A stretch of DNA of 30,034 nt from positions 1-30,034 of the forward strand of contig JAISTJ010000202.1 of assembly GCA_031272655.1 (NCBI GenBank). The letters run 5' to 3'. Origin of the DNA: Tannerella sp. GTDB taxonomy: Bacteria; Bacteroidota; Bacteroidia; Bacteroidales; Tannerellaceae. The notes beneath the pieces were generated by a model. It was not told the DNA's origin. It saw nothing but the letters and a program-made list of their open reading frames with translations, and made no database searches. Each line of letters starts with the position of its first letter. Position 1 is the stretch's first letter. Shown here piece by piece: positions 23,073 through 30,034 of this stretch. The translations under genes were made by a program, and so were the position numbers.

Positions 23073-24040
23073 TTCTTACGCAGTTTAAGTACGTCGCCCG
23101 AATTTGGCGTATAATCGTTAGACAGCTTGTTGAGCTTATATAGCGTCTTGAGCCTCATCCCGTATTTCTGCGAGATACTGTGCATCGATTCGCCCTCCTG
23201 AACAGTATGTTCCAAATTACCTTTTGCAGCATATTTCTTCTTCGCTTGCAGGAAAATAATATCACCCTCTTTGAGATTATAATCGGCAGACAGTTCGTTA
23301 TATTTCATTATGCGCTTAATACTCAACTTTGTATCTTCCGATATTAGCTCGTAAGTATCATTGGGTATCGCGAGAATATAATGTATGTCGTTAACTTTGC
23401 TTATACGCCTTCGCAAACTTAAGCCGACAACCATATCATATCTATTATCAGGCGTCTCCACTTTTATTTCATAAATATCGTCGGATAAGGGTTTCTTCTT
23501 CTCAGCGGCGATTGTAGAACGGTCGTATTTATACAGTTCGTAAGTCTCTATCAGATTGACCAACTTAGCTCCGTATGACTTGTCAGTAGCATAGCCGCAT
23601 TTTTGCAATCCGTAAGCCCAGCCGCGATAGTCGTAAATGTCAAGGTCAAAAAGCGAAACATAATACTTGCGTTTAGCGAGAAAAAGCGAGTGGTCGATGT
23701 AGGAATCTTCTACCGAACGATACGTGCGGAAGCACTCGTTAGGAGCATCGTCTGTATGATACATCGTGCCGCCTGTCCATTCTTCCTTGCATTTGATTCC
23801 AAAATGATTATTACCGTTCAATGCCAGACGACTAGTCCCCGCGCCCGATTCCAACAATCCCTGCGCAAGCGTGATACTTGCCGGAATCTTGTACTCCCGT
23901 TGCTGTTGTTGGGCTAATGCCTTGTATTTCTTAATATATTCTTCGTAACGTGGACTTCGAGAGGTCTTTTGAGCTGCAGACGCGGTCGAAAACACACTGA
24001 TAATTAAGCATATATATAAGAGACGCATATTATAATTCAT
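23069..24040 (-). CDS. Exported glucosaminidase (peptidoglycan hydrolase) with LysM domain
   Basis: This 323-residue protein has a signal peptide (MRLLYICLIISVFSTASAA after an initial MNYN; the ATG at residue 5 is an alternative start). The catalytic domain, at about 30-175, is of the FlgJ/LytG glucosaminidase type: PASITLAQGLLESGAGTSRL at 53-72 with the catalytic glutamate E64, NGNNHFGIKCKEEW, and a RTYRSVEDSYIDHSLFL segment. A LysM domain binding peptidoglycan occupies about 279-322 (HTVQEGESMHSISQKYGMRL); the central region (about 190-270) looks like a second, more divergent LysM-like unit. It cleaves glycan strands in the periplasm. Its stop overlaps the purM ATG, so purM translation may depend on it. 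A promoter element is seen at 24065-24072. Confidence 0.92.
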   Translation of the reverse strand: MNYNMRLLYICLIISVFSTASAAQKTSRSPRYEEYIKKYKALAQQQQREYKIPASITLAQGLLESGAGTSRLALNGNNHFGIKCKEEWTGGTMYHTDDAPNECFRTYRSVEDSYIDHSLFLAKRKYYVSLFDLDIYDYRGWAYGLQKCGYATDKSYGAKLVNLIETYELYKYDRSTIAAEKKKPLSDDIYEIKVETPDNRYDMVVGLSLRRRISKVNDIHYILAIPNDTYELISEDTKLSIKRIMKYNELSADYNLKEGDIIFLQAKKKYAAKGNLEHTVQEGESMHSISQKYGMRLKTLYKLNKLSNDYTPNSGDVLKLRKK

Positions 24041-24064
24041 CTATTTTCTCTTGAAAAACGGGTG

Positions 24065-24072
24065 CAAAGATA
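24065..24072 (-). promoter_or_regulatory. -7 promoter element for glucosaminidase-purM
   Basis: The minus strand reads TATCTTTG followed by CACCC, fitting TAnnTTTG, 24 bp before the ATG at 24040. It lies in the 65-bp gap after the M28 peptidase gene, so the glucosaminidase-purM(-prfA) unit can be transcribed separately from the upstream operon. Confidence 0.55.
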
Positions 24073-24105
24073 GCAATTTTTCTTTAATAAATTGAAATAA
24101 ATGAA

Positions 24106-25647
24106 TTATTTATACATCCCCTCGCGAGACAGAAGATGGTCGAGGTTGGCGACCCCAAGAGCGGTTATTGCCATTACAGTTGCGGCATATTCCTGATATT
24201 CGGGTATGCTTTTAGTATAGAGGTCTCGTTCGCTATGCCATATCTCGCCATAGCTAAAATTGTAACCGTTAACGTCTTCTTCCTGAAAGGTAATAGTAGG
24301 AACGCCTTCTACGGCAAAGACCGTGGCGTCGGTTCCTCCGGTGCGCTGCGGTCTGTTACGCACCTCTTTTATCTCCGTTACCTCGAACGGAAAAGAACGT
24401 CCAATATTTTTAACCGGCTTGCAAATCTCTACAAAGTCCTTATAAGCAGACGGATGAACGTTTAGCTTAACGGGTGCAAGCGGCCCGCCGTCGCGGTTGA
24501 ACACATTGGAAATCTTTCCAAGCAGTCGTTTGTTATCTCTGACCCAAGCCTTAGCGCCGAGCAGTCCGAACTCTTCGGCTGCAAAGGCTATGAACAGCAT
24601 AGAGCGTTTCGGTTTGGCGCCCGATAGAGCTATCATCCGCGCCGCCTCTATCACCGACGAAAGCCCCGAACCGCAATCAACCCCGCCGGTTGCTGCGTCA
24701 AAAGAATCGAGATGACCGCTCATTATGACGTACTCATCGGGATATTTATAGCCTTTTAGCTTACCAATTACAGTATAATATTTCACCGGACCAGGTTTAA
24801 AATGATTACGAATATCAAACTCAAGCTCGAAGACGCGCCTTTCAGTAACCATTTGACTGATAACATCATATTGGTGTATGTCGAGTTTGATGTCCGGCAG
24901 TTCCGGTAAACGGTCGAAAGTTAATAATGAATCGCGAACAAGATTATAATCGTAAAGAGCCACTAACGGAACCGGGGCAGCCTGAATAGTTCCAAGAATA
25001 CCGGCGGTCATCATCTCGTTAAGATATAACGCCGGTTCTTCGTAGAGTGTTTCAAGGCTGTCTTTGAGGTCAGTGCCTCTGTTACGACTTCGCAGAGCGG
25101 CATTACGCTGTTCTTTTGCGTCGTTTACGGCAACTATTGAATCGCGTCTGGCAAAGCCGGAAGCGCTACGGTCTATCGCCCAGCCGGAACTCTTACCGCC
25201 TATCAATACCCATGCGCCTTTAAGCGCTTGTTTCATCCGGTTGAACTCCTCGCGCGACTTTGGCTCGTGTACCACGTGCCCGCGTTGAAGACCCTTAGTG
25301 CCGGAAGTGTAAGACGGCGTAACGAAATGCAAGTTCATAGCCACGTCGCCGCCAAGCATGCGCCCAAACCATGCTCCACGATTGAAACCAACCGGAACGC
25401 TGCCCGCTTCGTGCATCTCCACTTCCAACCCCCAACGACGATACTCGCCCGCCAACCACTCGGCCGCATTTGAATAAGCGTCCGAACCTACCGGACGACC
25501 GCCAAAACGGTTGGTCAACACATCTAAGTGCCGCATAACCTGATTATCACTATTTCCCATCTCTACTATCTTCCTGATAGCGCTCTCCTGAGAAAAAGCG
25601 TATGAAAACAGTGATATACTGATAATTACAATAACAATTTTCTTCAT
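24106..25647 (-). CDS. Secreted M28-family zinc peptidase
   Basis: The 513-residue protein has a signal peptide (MKKIVIVIISISLFSYAFSQ) and the fold of M28 aminopeptidases, which remove N-terminal residues from peptides with two zinc ions. The catalytic domain is split: an N-terminal part (about 22-115), an inserted protease-associated-like region (about 115-230), and the metal-binding core from about 290. Expected ligands are visible: H312 (SGHLDSFD), D324 (GGVDCGSG), E358/E359 (FAAEEFGLLG), D386 (FNRDGG) and H471 (EIWHSERD). Substrate specificity cannot be inferred. It starts 4 bp after the stop of the NfeD-like gene, so the two are co-transcribed and may both handle peptides at the envelope. 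Confidence 0.93.
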   Translation of the reverse strand: MKKIVIVIISISLFSYAFSQESAIRKIVEMGNSDNQVMRHLDVLTNRFGGRPVGSDAYSNAAEWLAGEYRRWGLEVEMHEAGSVPVGFNRGAWFGRMLGGDVAMNLHFVTPSYTSGTKGLQRGHVVHEPKSREEFNRMKQALKGAWVLIGGKSSGWAIDRSASGFARRDSIVAVNDAKEQRNAALRSRNRGTDLKDSLETLYEEPALYLNEMMTAGILGTIQAAPVPLVALYDYNLVRDSLLTFDRLPELPDIKLDIHQYDVISQMVTERRVFELEFDIRNHFKPGPVKYYTVIGKLKGYKYPDEYVIMSGHLDSFDAATGGVDCGSGLSSVIEAARMIALSGAKPKRSMLFIAFAAEEFGLLGAKAWVRDNKRLLGKISNVFNRDGGPLAPVKLNVHPSAYKDFVEICKPVKNIGRSFPFEVTEIKEVRNRPQRTGGTDATVFAVEGVPTITFQEEDVNGYNFSYGEIWHSERDLYTKSIPEYQEYAATVMAITALGVANLDHLLSREGMYK

Positions 25648-25651
25648 ATCT

Positions 25652-27073
25652 TTATATTATAAGTTCTACATAAACTTGTGCGTTCTCATATTTCGTAACT
25701 GTAACTTTTGCTCCTTTATCTATAAAACCGGATTCGGAAACCCCGTCGTAATAAACGCCTCCTATGCTCACTTTACCCGACGGACGCAGTACAGTTAGCG
25801 CTATTCCTTCTTTACCGACAAGAAAACTTAACTGCGGCGAAGAGATAGCATGCCCAAGGTCGGCTTCGAGAGCAACTCGCTTTAACACCCCCCGCGAACC
25901 AATCCGGGATGAAAACCACATCATTGAAGCGAACCCGACAGTAAGACCTATCAACACGACCGCAACGGAACGACCAAGTTCCCTGTCGGTTACAAAATCA
26001 AAGTTGAAATTGACATTGTCAAGCAATGCAAGCGTCAACCCAACAATAATAAACAGCGTACCAATGATACCGACGATACCGAAGCCGGGTATGACAAATA
26101 TCTCTATTGCAACAAGTATGAGACCCACAACAAAAAGCAATATTTCCCAATTAGCCGCCATACCATCGATATAAAGCGGCAAGAAATAGAGTATTGCAGC
26201 GATAAGGGCAGCAACGGAAGGGAAACCGATACCGGGTGTTTGCAGCTCGAAATAGATACCGCCGATGATGAGCATTATAAGTATGGATTGTGTTACGGGG
26301 TTCATCAGGAAGCCTTTCAGCTCGTCAAGCCATGTAGGTTCGTAGCTTTGCAGCAAGTAGTCGCTGAAGCCGAGATATTTTGTAATGACCTCGTCCACTG
26401 TTTCGGCTATCCCCTCGCAATAGCCCCACTGTACAGCCTCCTCTGCTGTGAAGGTTAGCGTCTTGCCTGAATCAATCAGGTTTGGCACAATGACGCGGTC
26501 ATCAACCATTGCTTCTGCTATGAGCGGGTCGCGCCGCCATTTATAGACCGTATCAGCAACGCCATTAACAATAGTGTCGCGCCCGTGCGCCTCCGCCGTT
26601 GCACGCATCATCGCCCGCATGTACGACTGATATTTGTCCGGCATAGCCTGACCGGTCTGATTAACGACAGTAGCGGCGCCCATGCTTGCTCCGCGACGCA
26701 TGTATATCCGTTTGCAGGCAATAGATATAAGCGCCCCGGCCGAAGCTGCATTGTTGTCAATGAAAACATAAACCGGAACAGCGCTGTAAAGGATAGCTGT
26801 ACGCATCGAATCAGCCGCATCGAGTACTCCGCCAAACGTGTTAAGATGTAATAACACAGCATCGGCGTTCAAAGCCTCCGCTTCCGCAAGACCACGCGAA
26901 AGATATATTTGAGATGTTTTATTTATCTCTTTTCGCACGTCAATCTGATAGATAACTGACCGAGAGGCTGCAACTGTTTCGCTTATGCAACCCAACAAGA
27001 ACGCCAAAACGGTTACAAACATAACCTTAACGCGAATGTGCCGCAGCAGACAAGATTTTTTTAATGTACTCAT
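25652..27073 (-). CDS. NfeD-family membrane protein with ClpP-class serine protease domain
   Basis: The protein has an N-terminal hydrophobic signal (about 17-37), a ClpP-like domain (about 38-230), four or five membrane helices (about 255-395) and a C-terminal NfeD OB-fold (about 410-473; VGKEGIALTVLRPSGKVSIG). The nucleophile is likely S111 in DNNAASAGALIS, with K147 as the probable general base, as in the archaeal 1510-N protease. This class cleaves membrane proteins such as stomatin-like partners; no stomatin gene is seen in this window. The ATG at 27073 overlaps the end of the NUDIX gene by 47 bp and supplies a positively charged n-region; the ATG at 27022 (M18) lies just after the NUDIX stop and would give 456 residues. 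The choice is open. The M28 peptidase gene follows after 4 bp. Confidence 0.92.
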   Translation of the reverse strand: MSTLKKSCLLRHIRVKVMFVTVLAFLLGCISETVAASRSVIYQIDVRKEINKTSQIYLSRGLAEAEALNADAVLLHLNTFGGVLDAADSMRTAILYSAVPVYVFIDNNAASAGALISIACKRIYMRRGASMGAATVVNQTGQAMPDKYQSYMRAMMRATAEAHGRDTIVNGVADTVYKWRRDPLIAEAMVDDRVIVPNLIDSGKTLTFTAEEAVQWGYCEGIAETVDEVITKYLGFSDYLLQSYEPTWLDELKGFLMNPVTQSILIMLIIGGIYFELQTPGIGFPSVAALIAAILYFLPLYIDGMAANWEILLFVVGLILVAIEIFVIPGFGIVGIIGTLFIIVGLTLALLDNVNFNFDFVTDRELGRSVAVVLIGLTVGFASMMWFSSRIGSRGVLKRVALEADLGHAISSPQLSFLVGKEGIALTVLRPSGKVSIGGVYYDGVSESGFIDKGAKVTVTKYENAQVYVELII

Positions 27074-27584
27074 AGTGGGGAAGTATTATTGTGTTAAACT
27101 CGTTCTCGAAGTTTGGGGTAAAGAAATAGTTACCAAGCATTTTACTGATTTCCGTAAGTTTCCAAAAACGACCATCGGCAAGTTCATGAGGGTCAGGCCT
27201 TACATTACCGTCGTAAACTGTTATAAATGAATGAACATATTCTTTTTCTATATTCGACTCGAAGATATATGCAGCGAGCTTGTGAAATATAAAGTCACTA
27301 ACGCCAAGCTCTTCGTATGCCTCGCGGCGAAGCGCTTCTTCAATGCTCTCTCCGTAATCCACGTGTCCTCCTACCGAAGTATCCCACTTATCCGGCTCAA
27401 TATCTTTATAGTGTGGTCGTTTCTGCAGATATAACTCGCCGACGCCGTTGAAAAGGTGAAGATGTACGACAGGGTGCAACAGTTTAGCGCCGCCATGACA
27501 TTCGCTGCGGGTAGCTTTACCCGTTACTTCACCGTCTATATTGACTAACGGGAAATATTCATATAAATAGTTTTCTGTTTCCAT
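27027..27584 (-). CDS. NUDIX hydrolase
   Basis: From the ATG at 27584 the protein has 185 residues (METENYLYEYFPLVNIDGEV...). A longer open frame up to 27773 runs inside tamL on the same strand and is not supported. The Nudix box is complete at 73-95: G73, E79, then REAYEELGV with R87, E88, E91 and E92, matching GX5EX7REUXEEXGU. The preceding KATRSECH and LLHPVVHLHLFN segments and QKRP are typical of a common cytoplasmic subfamily related to YfcD and isopentenyl-diphosphate isomerase-like proteins, whose substrates are mostly unknown. The predicted promoter is only 8 bp upstream of the ATG. The gene sits between tamL (22-bp gap) and the NfeD-like protease gene, which it may overlap. Confidence 0.94.
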   Translation of the reverse strand: METENYLYEYFPLVNIDGEVTGKATRSECHGGAKLLHPVVHLHLFNGVGELYLQKRPHYKDIEPDKWDTSVGGHVDYGESIEEALRREAYEELGVSDFIFHKLAAYIFESNIEKEYVHSFITVYDGNVRPDPHELADGRFWKLTEISKMLGNYFFTPNFENEFNTIILPHYEYIKKILSAAAHSR

Positions 27585-27592
27585 AGAGGGTG

Positions 27593-27623
27593 CAAAGATA
27601 AACAAATCAGAACGGATATCCAA
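27593..27623 (-). promoter_or_regulatory. Promoter (-33 and -7 elements) upstream of the NUDIX gene
   Basis: On the minus strand a TTG (27623-27621) and TATCTTTG (27600-27593) are separated by 20 bp, matching the Bacteroides TTG-N19..21-TAnnTTTG layout. This is the only promoter in the window with both elements at the published spacing. The -33 element lies inside the 3' end of tamL. It would drive the NUDIX, NfeD-like and M28 genes. Confidence 0.65.
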
Positions 27624-29925
27624 GCGCGAGGTGAAAACCCAACGCTTCGGAGACCGAAGGAGCATTGAAATAACCACTGCGCGTGGTCTCGCAGGGAAAG
27701 TGTAGCGCATAGCCGACGTCGAATCGGAACAGCAGTATATCGAGTGCGTAGCGAAAACCAACGCCAACACCAAGCGCTATGTCGTTAAAGAGGCTGTTCA
27801 GCCGGAACTCGCCTCCCGGACGGGCTACGTCCTTACGCAACAACCATACATTACCGGCGTCTATAAACGTAGCCGCCTCAAGACGCCCTACCATGCGCAG
27901 ACGGTACTCTATATTACCTTCGAGCTTCAAATCCCCATTCTGATCAATGTATGAATAGGGATTATCAGCGTCAGGAGTAAAATGACCGGGACCAACGCTG
28001 CGGATAGTGAACGCACGTATGCTGTTAGCGCCGCCTACGTAAAACCGCTCATTGAACGGCGCAACGGTAGAATTGCCATAACTGTATATCACGCCGCCGC
28101 CTATTCGCGTCGCCAATCGCTGAGTCCTGCTTATATAATGGTTGTAACGTAATTCGGTCGTAATCTTTACAAACTGTGAGTAATAGTTGCCAAAAATGCG
28201 CTTCTTTGTATTGAAACCTTTCCCGCCAAGAGCATAAGCGGCAGAGATTAGATTCCCTGCTTCCGATACCGATAGACGCCATATCGTCTTGCTGCGCTCT
28301 GCTCTAACCGATGAATTGTCTAACGTATATTCATAGTCAATCGCCGGAATGAACTGATTTTGCATACTTTGAAGTAATGACTCATTGTATGAAACGATAC
28401 TGTCGAAACGTTCAGTCGTACTTTGCAGTTTACTGAATATCAAACGCACCGGCGTAAACGTGTGATGGCGGATTGCATAAGGTTGAAAGTCGTATGACAG
28501 ACTGCCGCCAAAAGCAAGCAGCGAGTAATATCTGGCTCTGTTCAACAAACTTATATTCGCGTCCAGGCGGGTATTTGCGTCGAAATCGTAAGCACGACGA
28601 CCTATTCGCGGCAATACAAGACGGGGAAAGACAAGGGTCGCTTTTGCGCCGACCTCATAATTATTAACCTTACCGATATGTCCAACCGCCTCCCGTCCCG
28701 CATACCACTCATAAGAGCCAAACAACGAGGCAGTAAGCGTCTCACCGGCATTAAAAACATTGTTTCGACTTGTAGCAAGCGATACAACCGGACCCGTATA
28801 ATTGTTGTCGTTTATTGTTGCGCGGACTGACAAACTGCCATCGAGCGGATACTCATAAGACGTAGTGATATAAACGTCTAAAAGGTCGGATACATTCACC
28901 GTATCTGCCGGAACATATTTAAAGCGCGCGTAACGAAAGAGATTGAGACGACTTAGCGCTTCCTGTGTTTCTGTCTGTCTGTCAAGAGAGTACAACTCAC
29001 CTGAACGAAATTTAAGCTGCGAATAGAGCGCTGACGGCTTCAATCTCAATTTTCCCTCATAATAGATAGTGATATCATTGTATATCAGGCTATCGTTTGG
29101 AAGTTCGCCATCGTAACCGTTCAACACAAACATAACCTTACCTATCTTCCAAGGCTTAAGCAGACTTCGGGGAGCGCTCGGCAATAATCCCGCGCGTAGC
29201 CACAGCTTATGTGGCGAAATAGTAGTATCTGCTTGATATGTAATATATTCAGGCAGAAAATAATAATAACCGCTGTTACGAATTACTGAAGCTATGCGTT
29301 GTCGCTCGTCTTCAAGCAGTTGAGCGCTAAAAACTTCGCCCTTGCGCAGCAATCGCTCGTCCTCTTGCAACTGTAATAAAGTATCATTGCGATTCTGTAT
29401 CCGGCGATACTCAATAGAATCAAGAGTCCATGGAACGTTAAACGTTATTTCATAGCGTATTTTAACTTTTAGCGAATCGCGCTTGTCAGGGATAAGACTA
29501 TATGTCGCAGAGCCGTTAAAGTAACCGTTGTCATGCAGTAGTCCTGTAACTTTACTCATCAACATGTCCGGTCGGACGGTAGAGACTAACACCGGCGTCT
29601 TGCCTAACAGCTTCATCATCAACTTACTGAAAGCATTGCTTTTGTTAACTGTCGAATTGTAAACCCACAGACCTACCGGAAAAGGGGTTCTTGCAGACGA
29701 ACTGCCAAGAAGCGCGTTATTAGGCTGAAAGGCAACAGCCTCTTCGATAGCGTCATATACGTCGTCATCGACTTTGACGCTGTCTTTGTCTTTGTATTGA
29801 ATTGTCTCAATTCCGGTATATAGCTGCTCGCCGACGGGGATATTGCGCGTCGTCGAGCATGAAAGAAGGAGAAAAAAAAATCCTGCTATTACAAAATAGA
29901 TATTTTTTTTAAACCATCCCACCAT
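27607..29925 (-). CDS. tamL: TamL, lipoprotein-type TamA/BamA family outer-membrane assembly protein
   Basis: TamL is the Bacteroidota counterpart of TamA, an Omp85-family beta-barrel that assists insertion of outer-membrane proteins. The 772-residue sequence begins with a lipoprotein signal (FVIAGFFFLLLSCSTTRNIP; lipidated C23), which distinguishes TamL from TamA. The N-terminal half holds POTRA-like domains with charged beta-alpha segments (about 100-400), and the C-terminal half is a beta-barrel with alternating aromatic strands, an RFYVGGANSIRAFTIRSVGP segment corresponding to the conserved Omp85 VRGY/F region, and a terminal aromatic residue (FHLALGYPF). Length is typical. The ATG overlaps the end of the upstream malate dehydrogenase frame by 17 bp. 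A tamB gene is not in the window. Confidence 0.92.
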   Translation of the reverse strand: MVGWFKKNIYFVIAGFFFLLLSCSTTRNIPVGEQLYTGIETIQYKDKDSVKVDDDVYDAIEEAVAFQPNNALLGSSSARTPFPVGLWVYNSTVNKSNAFSKLMMKLLGKTPVLVSTVRPDMLMSKVTGLLHDNGYFNGSATYSLIPDKRDSLKVKIRYEITFNVPWTLDSIEYRRIQNRNDTLLQLQEDERLLRKGEVFSAQLLEDERQRIASVIRNSGYYYFLPEYITYQADTTISPHKLWLRAGLLPSAPRSLLKPWKIGKVMFVLNGYDGELPNDSLIYNDITIYYEGKLRLKPSALYSQLKFRSGELYSLDRQTETQEALSRLNLFRYARFKYVPADTVNVSDLLDVYITTSYEYPLDGSLSVRATINDNNYTGPVVSLATSRNNVFNAGETLTASLFGSYEWYAGREAVGHIGKVNNYEVGAKATLVFPRLVLPRIGRRAYDFDANTRLDANISLLNRARYYSLLAFGGSLSYDFQPYAIRHHTFTPVRLIFSKLQSTTERFDSIVSYNESLLQSMQNQFIPAIDYEYTLDNSSVRAERSKTIWRLSVSEAGNLISAAYALGGKGFNTKKRIFGNYYSQFVKITTELRYNHYISRTQRLATRIGGGVIYSYGNSTVAPFNERFYVGGANSIRAFTIRSVGPGHFTPDADNPYSYIDQNGDLKLEGNIEYRLRMVGRLEAATFIDAGNVWLLRKDVARPGGEFRLNSLFNDIALGVGVGFRYALDILLFRFDVGYALHFPCETTRSGYFNAPSVSEALGFHLALGYPF

Positions 29926-30034
29926 CTTTCAAAACCTGATTGACCTTGCGCGTAGCGTCGGCAGAGGCTTTGAAGGCTACTTTTTCCTCGTCGCTGAGCG
30001 GGAAGTCAACAACCTTCTCCCAGCCGCCCTTGCC
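29909..30034 (-). CDS. mdh: Probable malate dehydrogenase, C-terminal end only
   Basis: The minus strand from the right edge of the window is open for 41 codons to a TAA at 29909-29911. It reads GKGGWEKVVDFPLSDEEKVA, then FKASADATRKVNQVLKDGG and MV. The pattern G-WEKVV-FPLSDEEK--F--SADA-R is that of the last helix of lactate/malate dehydrogenases as found in Bacteroidota. Active-site residues are outside the window, so the malate rather than lactate assignment rests on the C-terminal pattern alone. The stop lies inside tamL: the two frames overlap by 17 bp in different phases, suggesting translational coupling. Confidence 0.65.
   Translation of the reverse strand, partial: GKGGWEKVVDFPLSDEEKVAFKASADATRKVNQVLKDGGMV

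Noticed and set aside
27585..27773. N-terminal extension of the NUDIX protein into tamL
   Set aside because: The extra 63 codons are a shadow of the tamL 3' end in another frame; the family-like sequence begins at the ATG at 27584.

Overview
The window looks like chromosomal core DNA from a member of the Bacteroidales (phylum Bacteroidota). The evidence is the lpxD - lpxC/fabZ fusion - lpxA gene order, a TamL-type lipoprotein version of TamA, repeated TAnnTTTG promoter elements of the Bacteroides type, few obvious Shine-Dalgarno sites, and several families characteristic of the phylum (DUF6807, DUF6599, DUF5107-TPR, LVIVD lipoprotein). No rRNA, tRNA, CRISPR array, prophage or transposase gene was seen. 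Identifications come from reading the protein sequences and were not checked by database search.

Layout: (1) 1-1579, minus strand: the N-terminal part of an indolepyruvate ferredoxin oxidoreductase alpha subunit, cut by the window edge, and a secreted DUF6807 protein. (2) 1709-20621, plus strand: a 54-codon small ORF with its own terminator; rpe and a short comEC; a lipoprotein peptidyl-prolyl isomerase; gyrA; a group of exported proteins (TPR protein, Tat-exported aldo/keto reductase with a two-cluster ferredoxin tail, DUF6599 protein, LVIVD lipoprotein, a 1098-residue DUF5107-TPR protein); the lipid A / fatty acid genes lpxD, lpxC-fabZ and lpxA; a decanucleotide tandem repeat; a PF07929-like acidic protein and miaA. 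(3) 20675-30034, minus strand: in transcription order, the C-terminus of a probable malate dehydrogenase, tamL, a NUDIX hydrolase, an NfeD/ClpP-class membrane protease, an M28 peptidase, a glucosaminidase with LysM, purM and prfA.

Most genes serve housekeeping or envelope roles: lipid A synthesis (lpxD/C/A), outer-membrane assembly (tamL), peptidoglycan turnover (glucosaminidase), membrane proteolysis (NfeD-like), DNA topology (gyrA), translation (prfA, miaA), and purine and pentose metabolism (purM, rpe).

The most unusual signal is in and around purM. Two different palindromes (stems of 14 and 16 bp) lie inside the reading frame and appear to add about a dozen residues each at two places, leaving the protein in frame and longer than I expect for the family. 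A third perfect hairpin carries the miaA stop codon in its loop, and a fourth, unrelated inverted repeat lies between the LVIVD and DUF5107 genes. Together they suggest a genome carrying small palindromic elements, some tolerated within proteins as described for the Rickettsia palindromic elements. Other points worth checking are the small ORF, short tandem repeats just upstream of two start codons, a promoter that would leave almost no 5' leader on the NUDIX gene, a ComEC reduced to its membrane core, and Thr/Phe at the two quinolone-contact positions of GyrA.
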